The notes beneath the pieces were generated by a model. The model was not told the origin of the DNA. It worked only from the letters and a program-made list of their open reading frames with translations, and did not search any database. Both the position numbers and the translations under genes were made by a program. This document shows, in pieces, positions 13,828-21,050 of a stretch of 21,050 nt of DNA (the stretch's first letter is position 1; each line of letters opens with the position of its first letter). The DNA lies in NCBI GenBank assembly GCA_041488395.1, contig JBGPPE010000040.1, positions 1 to 21,050 of the forward strand, in the 5' to 3' direction. The stretch comes from 39-52-133 sp041488395. Lineage in GTDB: Bacteria > Pseudomonadota > Gammaproteobacteria > Burkholderiales > Gallionellaceae.

Positions 13828-14985
13828 ATGCGCAAATTCTGGCTCCTCTTCGCCCAGGCCACCACCATCGGCCTTGCCGTGCTGTTTATTATTCATACCC
13901 TGAAGCCCGGGCTGCTGCCCAATGCCGCTCGATCTGGTGTGGTTACGCTGTATGAAAATTCGCCAGGCAGCGGCAGTGCAATTCCTTCCGCAGGATTTAG
14001 CGCCGCGGCGCAGAAGGTCATGCCGGCGGTGGTTAACGTCTTTACCACCAGCGAGATCAAAAACCAGAACAACGCGTTCATGGATGACCCGCGCTTTCGC
14101 TTCTTTTTCGGCGATCAATATGAGGATAATGCGCCACAGGAAACTTCCAGCCTGGGCTCCGGCGTCTTGGTCAGCCATGACGGCTACATCCTGACCAACC
14201 ACCACGTGGTTGAAGCAGCCGACCAGATCGAGGTCGCCATGGCCGACGGGCACAAGGCCAAGGCCCGCATTATCGGCTCCGACCCGGAAACCGATCTGGC
14301 CGTGATCAAGATCGAGCTGGGCAAAGACCTGCCGGCCATCACCTTTGGCCACTCCGAAGAAGCGCATGTGGGCGACATCGTGCTCGCTGTCGGCAACCCG
14401 TTCGGCGTCGGCCAGACTGTCACCATGGGCATCGTCAGCGCCCTGAAGCGCAACCATCTGGGGCTGAACACCTTCGAGAACTTCATCCAGACCGATGCCG
14501 CCATCAACCCGGGCAATTCGGGTGGCGCACTGGTTGATGCGAACGGCAACCTGCTTGGCATTAACAGTGCGATCTATTCGCCCAACGGCGGTTCACTGGG
14601 GATCGGCTTTGCCATTCCGGTCAGCACCGCGAAGAAAGTCATGGAGCAAATTATCCAGAACGGCTCGGTAACGCGCGGCTGGATCGGTGTCGCCGTGCAG
14701 GAGATTACCCCGGAGCTGGCAGAATCGTTCAAGCTGGGCAATGTGCAAGGCGTGCTGATTTCAGAGGTGGTGCGCGGCGGTCCGGCTGATCAGGCCAAGG
14801 TCAGGGCAGGCGATATTCTGACCATGGTCAACAACAAGCCATTGACCGATTCCAACACCATGCTGGACACCATCGCCGCCCTGCCGCCGGGCAAGATTGT
14901 TGTGCTCAAGCTGCTGCGCAACCAGACCGAGATTGTAGTGCAGGTAAAAGTAGGCAAGCGCCCGAAACCCAGGCCGCAGGAGTAA
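13828..14985 (+). CDS. Membrane-anchored trypsin-like serine protease with one PDZ domain (DegS/HtrA family)
   Basis: Periplasmic quality-control protease of the Do/HtrA family, 385 residues from the ATG at 13828 (MRKFWLLFAQ). One hydrophobic N-terminal segment at about 4-24 lacks a clear cleavage site, so it probably anchors the protein in the inner membrane. The catalytic triad is H126 (TNHHVV), D156 (DPETDLAVIK) and S231 (NPGNSGGAL). A single PDZ domain covers about 283-375. One PDZ plus an anchor matches DegS/AlgW rather than two-PDZ DegP/DegQ, and those relatives cut anti-sigma factors such as RseA. No rseA or rpoE is nearby, so that substrate is only an inference. Confidence 0.93.
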   Translation: MRKFWLLFAQATTIGLAVLFIIHTLKPGLLPNAARSGVVTLYENSPGSGSAIPSAGFSAAAQKVMPAVVNVFTTSEIKNQNNAFMDDPRFRFFFGDQYEDNAPQETSSLGSGVLVSHDGYILTNHHVVEAADQIEVAMADGHKAKARIIGSDPETDLAVIKIELGKDLPAITFGHSEEAHVGDIVLAVGNPFGVGQTVTMGIVSALKRNHLGLNTFENFIQTDAAINPGNSGGALVDANGNLLGINSAIYSPNGGSLGIGFAIPVSTAKKVMEQIIQNGSVTRGWIGVAVQEITPELAESFKLGNVQGVLISEVVRGGPADQAKVRAGDILTMVNNKPLTDSNTMLDTIAALPPGKIVVLKLLRNQTEIVVQVKVGKRPKPRPQE

Positions 14986-15002
14986 AGCGGGCGAGATGTA
15001 AC

Positions 15003-15020
15003 GCGGCAGAGAAATGCCGC
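15003..15020. terminator. Possible hairpin between the DegS-like gene and tatC
   Basis: Six-bp stem GCGGCA/TGCCGC with loop GAGAAA in the 43-bp gap between convergent genes. Neither side has a proper T-run, so its role as a terminator is doubtful. Confidence 0.3.
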
Positions 15021-15028
15021 AACGTGGC

Positions 15029-15769
15029 TTACTCGCTTTCGGCTTGCGCCTGTTTCGAGTTGCCGGCCATCCACCCCGCCACAACGATGCCCGCTTCATA
15101 CAGCAGCCATAACGGGATGGCCAGCATGAACTGTGATACCACATCGGGCGGAGTAAAAATCGCACCAACAACAAAGGCGCCGACAAAGACATAGCGGCGT
15201 ACTTCCTTCAGCTTGGCAACTGAGACCAATCCCATCTTGACCAGCACCACGACGGCCACCGGCACCTGAAAGGTGATGCCGAATGCGATGAACATGGTCA
15301 GGACAAAACTGAGATATTTATCGATGTCGGTCATCACCGCCACGCCATGCGGCGCGGATGCGGTAATAAAGCCGAACACCACCGGGAATACCAGAAAATA
15401 GGCAAACGCCATGCCGCAAAAAAACAGCAGCAAGCTGGCTGTCACCATCGGGAATATCCAGCGCTTTTCATGCTCATACAGGCCTGGCGCAATAAAGCAC
15501 CACACCTGATAAAGAATATACGGCAGGGAGATCAGAAAGGCTGCCATCAGTGCCACCTTGAGTGGCACAAAAAACGGCGTAGTGACGTCGGTAGCAATCA
15601 TCTGCCCACCCTGCGGCAATTTGGCCAGCAAGGGCTGGGCGAGCAAGGCGTACAGGTCAGATGCCCAGGGGAACAGGCACAGGAAAATCAGGATTAGCGC
15701 CACAACGGAGCGCAACAAGCGACTGCGCAACTCAATCAGATGAGCAATAAAGGTTTGACTGGTGTTCAT
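15029..15769 (-). CDS. tatC: Sec-independent translocase subunit TatC
   Basis: Core membrane component of the twin-arginine translocase, which recognises RR signal peptides together with TatB. The protein has 246 residues and six predicted membrane segments. Conserved parts are the N-terminal HLIELRSRLLRS (about 10-21), the segment PFFVPLKVALMAAF and the FTPPDVVSQF loop near 207-216. I chose the ATG at 15769, which overlaps the tatB stop (TGATG), over the TTG one codon earlier. It is the last gene of the his-hinT-tat run. Confidence 0.97.
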   Translation of the reverse strand: MNTSQTFIAHLIELRSRLLRSVVALILIFLCLFPWASDLYALLAQPLLAKLPQGGQMIATDVTTPFFVPLKVALMAAFLISLPYILYQVWCFIAPGLYEHEKRWIFPMVTASLLLFFCGMAFAYFLVFPVVFGFITASAPHGVAVMTDIDKYLSFVLTMFIAFGITFQVPVAVVVLVKMGLVSVAKLKEVRRYVFVGAFVVGAIFTPPDVVSQFMLAIPLWLLYEAGIVVAGWMAGNSKQAQAESE

Positions 15770-16164
15770 CAAGTATTGGTGCCAGATTTATTATCTGAAA
15801 CAGCTTTCTCAGCCAGGGCGGCTTTCTGCTCGGATTCGATCTGCAGCTCACGTTCCCATTCTTCGATAATGACATGGGTAGGTTGCTGCACCTCGGCATT
15901 GATCGTCTGCTGCACGTCCTGAACAGCCTGATTTAATATCGGCTCAATGCTGTTGGCTTTCTCCTGCGCCTGCTGCTGTATCTTGCGCAACTCTTCAACT
16001 TCCATCTCGCGAGCTATGTCGGATTTGATGCCGTTCACATAGCGCTGAGCGCGGCTCCACAGATGACCCGCGGTGCGGGCCACCTTGGGCAGGTGTTCCG
16101 GCCCGATCACAATGAGCGCGACCACCATAATGACGACCAGCTCTGAAAAATCAATACCAAACAT
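15769..16164 (-). CDS. tatB: Sec-independent translocase subunit TatB
   Basis: Single-span membrane protein of 131 residues that forms the receptor complex with TatC. The N-terminus MFGIDFSELVVIMVVALIVI and the following GPEHLPKVART are the family signature: a short membrane helix, a hinge, then an amphipathic helix. A long charged helical tail, rich in Glu and Gln, follows. It starts 15 bases after tatA and overlaps the tatC start by one base. I see no ribosome-binding site, so translation may be coupled. Confidence 0.96.
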   Translation of the reverse strand: MFGIDFSELVVIMVVALIVIGPEHLPKVARTAGHLWSRAQRYVNGIKSDIAREMEVEELRKIQQQAQEKANSIEPILNQAVQDVQQTINAEVQQPTHVIIEEWERELQIESEQKAALAEKAVSDNKSGTNT

Positions 16165-16179
16165 AAAGGTTCGTGCCGC

Positions 16180-16398
16180 TTATGTCTTGGTATGCGACTT
16201 CTCTTTTGCTTCGCCTTCTATGACCTTGTCGTTCTGCTGAACCTGCTTGGGCGCTTCATCCTCACCCTTCATGCCTTCCTTGAAGCCCCTGACCGCACTG
16301 CCCAAGTCCTTGCCGACGTTGCCCAGTTTCTTTGTACCAAAAACCAGTATCACGATGACCAACACAATCAACCAATGCCAGATGCTTAATGAACCCAT
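16180..16398 (-). CDS. tatA: Sec-independent translocase subunit TatA
   Basis: Pore-forming subunit of the twin-arginine translocase, 72 residues. The membrane helix IWHWLIVLVIVILVFG (6-21) is followed by the hinge and amphipathic helix TKKLGNVGKDLGSAVRGFKEG. The FGTKKL element is characteristic of TatA. The ribosome-binding site CAGGAG is good. It follows hinT by 33 bp on the same strand. Confidence 0.97.
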   Translation of the reverse strand: MGSLSIWHWLIVLVIVILVFGTKKLGNVGKDLGSAVRGFKEGMKGEDEAPKQVQQNDKVIEGEAKEKSHTKT

Positions 16399-16431
16399 TT
16401 TATTTCTCCTGATAAAAAAATTTGAGCAGCG

Positions 16432-16779
16432 TTAATCTCGCCGCACCATAGGCGGAATCATGCCGCCACCGATGATATGTATGTGCAAATGAAACACTTC
16501 CTGACCGCCGCCGCGCCCGGTGTTAATCACCGTGCGAAAACCTTTATCCAGGCCCTGTTGCTGAGCAAGTCTTGGCGCCAGCACCATCATCTTTCCCAGC
16601 AGCGCGGCGTAACTTTCATCAACCTCTGCCAGCGAGGCGAGATGCAGCTTGGGAATGATCATGAAATGTACGGGCGCAACCGGATTGATATCATCAAAGG
16701 CATAGAAGTCGCTGTCTTCATACACTTTCTTGCTCGGAATCTCGCCGCGCGCAATCTTGCAAAAAATACAGTCGCTCAT
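16432..16779 (-). CDS. hinT: HIT-family purine nucleoside phosphoramidase HinT
   Basis: Hydrolyses adenosine 5'-phosphoramidates in the cytoplasm. The protein has 115 residues from the ATG at 16779, chosen because AAGG lies 6 bases upstream and MSDCIFCKIARGEIP is the standard beginning. The histidine triad H97-L-H99-I-H101 is intact. The gene sits between hisE and tatA, a position common in betaproteobacteria. Confidence 0.96.
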   Translation of the reverse strand: MSDCIFCKIARGEIPSKKVYEDSDFYAFDDINPVAPVHFMIIPKLHLASLAEVDESYAALLGKMMVLAPRLAQQQGLDKGFRTVINTGRGGGQEVFHLHIHIIGGGMIPPMVRRD

Positions 16780-16796
16780 CCCCATCCTTTTCTCGA

Positions 16797-17120
16797 CTAG
16801 TCCGTCTTGCGGCTCTGCTTCTCGGTGATGCCGGACACGCCTTCGCGCCGTGCCAATTCGTTCAGCACGTCGTCTGCGCTCAAACCGTGCTGGGCCAGCA
16901 GCACCATACAGTGAAACCACAGATCCGCAGTTTCATATACCAGATGCGTCTTGTCGCCCCCCTTGGCTGCCAGCAGAACCTCGGTGGCTTCTTCCCCCAC
17001 TTTTTTCAGGATGGCGTCTTCGCCCTTGCTGAACAGCTTGGCAACATAGGAAGTATCGGCCGCCGCGCCTTTGCGCGACTCAATGGTTTGCGTCAGTCGT
17101 TGCAGAATGTCGTGGCTCAT
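16797..17120 (-). CDS. hisE: Phosphoribosyl-ATP pyrophosphatase
   Basis: Second step of histidine biosynthesis: removes pyrophosphate from phosphoribosyl-ATP. The product has 107 residues, the all-helical MazG-like fold. The metal-binding segment GEEATEVLLAAK and the later ETADLWFH carry the acidic residues expected for the Mg site. It overlaps hisI by 4 bases (ATGA) and is separate from hisI, unlike the fused HisIE of enterobacteria. Confidence 0.97.
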   Translation of the reverse strand: MSHDILQRLTQTIESRKGAAADTSYVAKLFSKGEDAILKKVGEEATEVLLAAKGGDKTHLVYETADLWFHCMVLLAQHGLSADDVLNELARREGVSGITEKQSRKTD

Positions 17121-17506
17121 TTTTTATAGATCTCATTGGGATTCTTGAGAACCGCGTCAGTTTCCACCCATTCACCATTTTCCAGGCGACTGAAGAAACA
17201 ACTCTCACGTCCCGTATGACAAGCAATACCGCCCTGTTGTTCAATTTGCAGCAACAGCACGTCCTGGTCGCAATCCAGTCGAATTTCCTTAACGCGCTGA
17301 ATATGGCCGGACTCTTCGCCTTTGTGCCACAGTTTCTTGCGCGAGCGCGACCAATACACCGCCTCGCCCAGTTCGACCGTGCGCTGCAATGCATCGCGAT
17401 CCATCCAGGCCACCATCAGCACACGCCCGCTTTTCGCATCCTGGGCGATGGCTGGAACCAGGCCATCTTCCGACCAGTTGATTTTGCTCAGCCAGCTGTG
17501 CGTCAC
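17117..17506 (-). CDS. hisI: Phosphoribosyl-AMP cyclohydrolase
   Basis: Third step of histidine biosynthesis: opens the adenine ring of phosphoribosyl-AMP. The protein has 129 residues. The Mg-binding DCDQD is at 78-82, and the zinc ligands C79, C96 (in CHTGRESC) and C103 are present. The start is GTG, overlapping the hisF stop as GTGA, and the stop overlaps the hisE start as ATGA. Confidence 0.97.
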   Translation of the reverse strand: MTHSWLSKINWSEDGLVPAIAQDAKSGRVLMVAWMDRDALQRTVELGEAVYWSRSRKKLWHKGEESGHIQRVKEIRLDCDQDVLLLQIEQQGGIACHTGRESCFFSRLENGEWVETDAVLKNPNEIYKK

Positions 17507-18261
17507 AGTCTCACCTCGATTCCCTGTTGTGCCATGAACTGCTTGGCCTGTTGCACGGTGTATTCGCCATAGTGAAAAATACTGGCCGCCAGCACCGCAT
17601 CGGCACCGCCCTGTTTTACACCATCGACCAGGTGCTGCAGATTCCCCACGCCACCGCTGGCAATCACCGGAATTTCCAGCGCATCGGTGACAGCGCGAGT
17701 CAGCGCCAGATCAAAACCGATTTTTTGCCCGTCCCTGTCCATGCTGGTCAGCAGAATTTCTCCGGCGCCCAGCGTCTGCATTTTCTTTGCCCACTCGACC
17801 GCATCCAGACCGGTTGCCTTGCGCCCGCCATGGGTAAACACTTCCCAGCGCCCGGGAGCAACCTGTTTGGCATCGATCGCCACCACAATGCACTGCGAAC
17901 CATAGCGCGCTGAGGCATCGGCCACCAGTTGCGGGTTAACCACCGCCGAGGTGTTGATGCTGATTTTGTCGGCACCGGCATTCAGCAAATTGCGCACGTC
18001 TTCAACCTGACGCACACCGCCGCCCACGGTGAGGGGAATAAATACCTGTTCCGCCACCTGCTCGATGATGCGAAACAGAATTCCCCTGTCATCGGAGCTG
18101 GCGGTGATATCCAGGAAAGTCAGCTCATCCGCACCCTGCTCGTCGTAACGGCGCGCGATTTCAATCGGGTCGCCCGCATCGCGCAACTCGACGAAGCTGA
18201 CACCCTTGACCACACGGCCGGCAGTAACGTCGAGACAGGGAATGATGCGTTTGGCGAGCAT
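17503..18261 (-). CDS. hisF: Imidazole glycerol phosphate synthase cyclase subunit
   Basis: Uses ammonia delivered by HisH to convert PRFAR to imidazole glycerol phosphate and AICAR. The protein has 252 residues in a beta/alpha barrel. The catalytic aspartates D11 (PCLDV) and D130 (VAIDAK) are present, as are the phosphate loops TVGGGVR and IASGGVGN. No Shine-Dalgarno sequence is visible before the ATG at 18261. It lies 41 bp after hisA. Confidence 0.98.
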   Translation of the reverse strand: MLAKRIIPCLDVTAGRVVKGVSFVELRDAGDPIEIARRYDEQGADELTFLDITASSDDRGILFRIIEQVAEQVFIPLTVGGGVRQVEDVRNLLNAGADKISINTSAVVNPQLVADASARYGSQCIVVAIDAKQVAPGRWEVFTHGGRKATGLDAVEWAKKMQTLGAGEILLTSMDRDGQKIGFDLALTRAVTDALEIPVIASGGVGNLQHLVDGVKQGGADAVLAASIFHYGEYTVQQAKQFMAQQGIEVRL

Positions 18262-18302
18262 ATCAGGAAGAATGAAAAATTTAAGTTAAGAGGAATCAGC
18301 GC

Positions 18303-19061
18303 TTAAATCGTGATTCCATTTTGTGCAGTGAGTTCATCCGCGAGCTTCTGTGCCTCGGTGAAATTCAGGCTGCCTTCGTATATCGCACGCCCGGTAATGG
18401 CAGCGGTAATACCTTCATGCTGTACCGCACAGAGTGCGCGCACATCGTCCAGATTGGTGATGCCGCCACTGGCAATCACCGGTACGGTAAGCGGCTTGGC
18501 CAGCTCAACCGTTGCCGGAATATTCACCCCAGAAAGCATGCCGTCGCGACCAATGTCAGTATAAATAATCGCCTCAACACCATAGTCTTCGAAACGCTTG
18601 GCCAGATCACACACATCATGACCGGTCAGTTTGGACCAGCCATCCACCGCCACTTTGCCGGCTTTGGCATCCAGTCCCACCATGATGTGGCCAGGGAAAG
18701 CATCGCAGGCTTCATGCAGGAAGCCGGGCACTTTTACGGCAGCCGTGCCGATGATGATGTAGGTGACGCCGATATCGAGGTAGCGCTCAATGGTATCCAG
18801 ATCACGGATACCGCCGCCCAGTTGCACCGGCACATCGAGGCCGACGGCCTCGATAATACTGCGCACGGCCGCTTCATTTTTTGGCTTGCCCGCAAAGGCA
18901 CCGTTCAGATCAACCAGGTGCAAACGGCGCGCTCCCTGCGCCAACCAGTGCTTCGCCATCGCTGCGGGGTCTTCCGAAAAGACCGTTGCATCCTCCATCA
19001 AACCCTGACGCAGGCGTACACAGTGACCATCTTTCAAATCAATCGCGGGAATAATTAACAT
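18303..19061 (-). CDS. hisA: ProFAR isomerase HisA
   Basis: Amadori isomerase converting ProFAR to PRFAR, 252 residues in a beta/alpha barrel homologous to HisF. The catalytic D8 (PAIDLK) and D131 (VGLDAK) are present, with QLGGGIRD and IASGGITN phosphate loops. It starts 24 bp after hisH. I see no Shine-Dalgarno sequence before the ATG. Confidence 0.98.
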   Translation of the reverse strand: MLIIPAIDLKDGHCVRLRQGLMEDATVFSEDPAAMAKHWLAQGARRLHLVDLNGAFAGKPKNEAAVRSIIEAVGLDVPVQLGGGIRDLDTIERYLDIGVTYIIIGTAAVKVPGFLHEACDAFPGHIMVGLDAKAGKVAVDGWSKLTGHDVCDLAKRFEDYGVEAIIYTDIGRDGMLSGVNIPATVELAKPLTVPVIASGGITNLDDVRALCAVQHEGITAAITGRAIYEGSLNFTEAQKLADELTAQNGITI

Positions 19062-19085
19062 GGCAAAAAATCAATAAATGAAAAG

Positions 19086-19721
19086 TTAAACAGGATTCCA
19101 ATTTACAAAATTTCTCAACAGTTGCAACCCGGCAGCATGGCTCTTCTCCGGGTGAAACTGCACGGCAAATAAATTGTTGCGCGCCACCGCGCAGACAAAA
19201 GGTTGCGGATAATCACTGGTTGCCTGAACCAGTGACTCATCACCTGGCTTTACATAATAGCTGTGCACGAAATAGAAGCGCGCGTCCTGTGCTATGCCCT
19301 GCCATAGCGGATGTTCCGCATGATGCACCTGGTTCCAGCCCATGTGCGGCACTTTAAGTTTATTGCCAGCGGCATCATGCAGATTATGCGCAAAACGCAC
19401 GACCTCCCCCGGCAGGATACCCAAGCCCGGCACATCCCCCTCAGCGCTATGCTGGAACAGCATTTGCAAGCCGATGCAGATACCCAGAAAGGGCTTGTTG
19501 CGTGCCGCATCCAGCACTGCGCTGCGCAGACCGAGCGCATCCAGCTCGCGCATGCAATCCGGCATTGCTCCCTGCCCCGGGAAGACAACCCGGGAAGCCT
19601 GAGCAACAACCTTTGGGTTCCCGGTTACCTCAATTGAGACATTGGGCGCCACCGCACGCAGCGCCTGCTGCACCGAGCGCAAATTGCCCATACCGTAATC
19701 TACAACTGCGATATCCACCAT
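19086..19721 (-). CDS. hisH: Imidazole glycerol phosphate synthase glutaminase subunit
   Basis: Class I glutamine amidotransferase that makes ammonia for HisF. The protein has 211 residues. The triad is C82 (GICIGLQ), H190 and E192 (QFHPEKS). The nucleophile elbow reads GICIGLQ rather than the more usual GICLGMQ, a conservative change. The gene begins 6 bp after the hisB stop, without a visible ribosome-binding site. Confidence 0.97.
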   Translation of the reverse strand: MVDIAVVDYGMGNLRSVQQALRAVAPNVSIEVTGNPKVVAQASRVVFPGQGAMPDCMRELDALGLRSAVLDAARNKPFLGICIGLQMLFQHSAEGDVPGLGILPGEVVRFAHNLHDAAGNKLKVPHMGWNQVHHAEHPLWQGIAQDARFYFVHSYYVKPGDESLVQATSDYPQPFVCAVARNNLFAVQFHPEKSHAAGLQLLRNFVNWNPV

Positions 19722-19727
19722 GATGAG

Positions 19728-20315
19728 TTAGAGGCTACCCTTGGTGGATGGCATCATGCCGGCCATGCGCGAATCGAGTTCCAGCGCCATGCGCAATGCG
19801 CGGCCAAAAGCCTTGAACACAGTCTCGGCCTGATGATGGGCGTTGCTGCCCGCCAGACAATCTATATGCAGCGTAATCAGCGCGTGATTCACAAACCCCT
19901 GAAAAAATTCATGGATCAGGTCAACGTCAAATTCGCCTATGGTGGCACGGGTAAAGTCCACATTGAACACCAGACCAGGACGGCCTGAAATATCCAGCAC
20001 CACACGCGACAACGCCTCATCCAGAGGTACATAGGCGTGACCGTAACGGCGCAAGCCTTTTTTGTCGCCTATCGCCTGATGAAAGGCCTGCCCGAGGGTG
20101 ATGCCGATATCTTCCACCGTGTGGTGTGCATCAATGTGCAGATCGCCCTTGGCAACAATGTCGAGATCGAGCAAACCATGGCGCGCAATCTGATCCAGCA
20201 TATGGTCAAGGAAATGCACACCTGTGTTGAAGGATGCCTTGCCACTTCCATCCAGATTCAGCGTGACGCCGATCTGGGTTTCCAGCGTACTCCGGGTAAT
20301 CTGCGCACTACGCAT
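19728..20315 (-). CDS. hisB: Imidazoleglycerol-phosphate dehydratase (monofunctional)
   Basis: Dehydrates imidazole glycerol phosphate to imidazole acetol phosphate. The protein has 195 residues, so only the dehydratase, without the phosphatase half found in E. coli HisB. The metal-binding repeats are HFLDHML (about 34-40), DAHHTVEDIGI (62-72) and, near the C-terminus, NAHHQAETVFKAFGRALR. A good ribosome-binding site, TAGGAAG, overlaps the hisC stop. Confidence 0.98.
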   Translation of the reverse strand: MRSAQITRSTLETQIGVTLNLDGSGKASFNTGVHFLDHMLDQIARHGLLDLDIVAKGDLHIDAHHTVEDIGITLGQAFHQAIGDKKGLRRYGHAYVPLDEALSRVVLDISGRPGLVFNVDFTRATIGEFDVDLIHEFFQGFVNHALITLHIDCLAGSNAHHQAETVFKAFGRALRMALELDSRMAGMMPSTKGSL

Positions 20316-20323
20316 GATTCTTC

Positions 20324-21050
20324 CTAAGAAAATTGATGAATGCTTTCTTGCAGCGCCCGAATGAACAGCTCATTCTGCTCTGCCGTACCTACCGTAACAC
20401 GCAGACAATCGGCCAGCGCCGGATGGCCACCGTCCAGATTCTTGATCAGTACTCCGCGCTGTTTCAAGCCCTCGAATACCTTACCAGCACGGGGCAGCTG
20501 AAACAAGATGAAGTTTGCCGCGCTGGGGTATGCGTGGACGTCAACGGTACCCACCAGGCGTTCATACAGCCAGGTACGATCACGCTTGATCTGCTCGGCC
20601 TGCTGCAGCAACACATCATGGTGTTGCAGCAGCACTTCCGCAACAGCCTGCGGCAACACGCCCACATTATACGGCAAGCGCAGTTTTTCCAGCTGCTCCA
20701 GCCAGATACGGCTGCCCGCCAGAAATCCCAGGCGCAGCCCGGCCATGCCCAGCTTGGAGAACGTACGCATCACCAGCAAATTGGGGTAACGAGCTAATTG
20801 CGGCAAGAAGCTGTCGCTGGCGAAGGCATAATATGCCTCATCCACCACCACCAGCCCTGGCGCCGCCGCAATAATTGCGGCGATTGCAGCTGCATCAAAC
20901 AAATTGCCGGTAGGGTTATTGGGGTAAGCCAGAAAGATCAGTGCGGGCTGGTGGCGTTTGATCGCATCCAGCATGGCTGGCAGATCAAGGGAAAAATCCT
21001 CCATCAGCGGCACACCTACATAATTCATGCCGGTAAACGTCGCAATCATC
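20324..21050 (-). CDS. hisC: Histidinol-phosphate aminotransferase, N-terminal part outside the window
   Basis: PLP-dependent aminotransferase converting imidazole acetol phosphate and glutamate to histidinol phosphate. About 241 C-terminal residues are visible; the reading frame enters from the right edge, so the first ATG in view is internal. Visible landmarks are YPNNPTG (substrate and PLP contact), VVDEAYY with the PLP-nitrogen aspartate, and FSKLGMAGLRLGF with the PLP-binding lysine and a phosphate-binding arginine. hisG and hisD probably lie further upstream, outside the window. Confidence 0.97.
   Translation of the reverse strand, partial: MIATFTGMNYVGVPLMEDFSLDLPAMLDAIKRHQPALIFLAYPNNPTGNLFDAAAIAAIIAAAPGLVVVDEAYYAFASDSFLPQLARYPNLLVMRTFSKLGMAGLRLGFLAGSRIWLEQLEKLRLPYNVGVLPQAVAEVLLQHHDVLLQQAEQIKRDRTWLYERLVGTVDVHAYPSAANFILFQLPRAGKVFEGLKQRGVLIKNLDGGHPALADCLRVTVGTAEQNELFIRALQESIHQFS

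Noticed and set aside
16786..16920. Longer N-terminus for HinT
   Set aside because: The extension runs through hisE in another frame; the ATG at 16779 has a proper ribosome-binding site and the standard HinT beginning.
1..21050. CRISPR array, tRNA, rRNA, insertion sequence or prophage
   Set aside because: I saw no regularly spaced direct repeats, no cloverleaf-like sequence, and no transposase, integrase or phage protein motifs.

Overview
The window looks like a chromosomal segment from a betaproteobacterium, probably of the Nitrosomonadales/Methylophilales/Gallionellales kind. This rests on gene order and protein sequence, not on a database search. The lineage-typical blocks are hisC-B-H-A-F-I-E followed by hinT and tatABC, the ftsY-ftsE-ftsX-rpoH cluster, a paired M16 peptidase operon running into rsmD-coaD-ferredoxin, and sspAB. 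GC content is moderately high, so long open frames lie antisense to most real genes; I left those out.

Layout. (1) Positions 1-2142, minus strand: a type I restriction-modification methylase gene (hsdM), cut by the left edge, preceded by a 61-codon ribbon-helix-helix protein. This is the accessory end of the window. Two palindromic repeats of the dispersed intergenic kind sit in frame inside hsdM, and a run of nine A residues at the end of the small gene is placed so that losing one A would fuse the two frames. (2) 2442-3707: an Hsp70 of the YegD type with only the ATPase domain, flanked by two gene-poor spacers of about 300 and 370 bp. (3) 4076-8140, minus strand: two M16 peptidase-like proteins (one catalytic, one lacking the zinc motif), then rsmD, coaD and a YfhL-type ferredoxin, closed by a strong terminator. 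rsmD has no normal start codon where one is expected. (4) 8285-11807, plus strand: ftsY-ftsE-ftsX with 4-base overlaps, then rpoH, which has a CIRCE-like operator (HrcA target) just upstream. (5) 11881-13785, minus strand: sspB, sspA and a Nif3/YbgI-family protein. The petABC (cytochrome bc1) genes that I remember between sspA and the Nif3-family gene in many betaproteobacteria are absent. (6) 13828-14985, plus strand: a membrane-anchored DegS-like serine protease with one PDZ domain. (7) 15029-21050, minus strand: the tail of the histidine operon (partial hisC, then hisB, H, A, F, I, E), followed by hinT and tatA-tatB-tatC.

Functional themes. Protein quality control and stress are well represented: rpoH with CIRCE, the SspAB adaptor system for ClpXP, the DegS-like protease, M16 peptidases and an Hsp70-like ATPase. 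Membrane targeting and cell division (FtsY, FtsEX, TatABC) and histidine biosynthesis make up most of the rest. I found no tRNA, rRNA, CRISPR array, transposase or prophage gene. I did not find a convincing undescribed multi-gene system. The points most worth checking are the RHH-hsdM junction with its A9 tract, the in-frame repeats in hsdM, the apparent AUA start of rsmD, and the CIRCE-like site ahead of rpoH.
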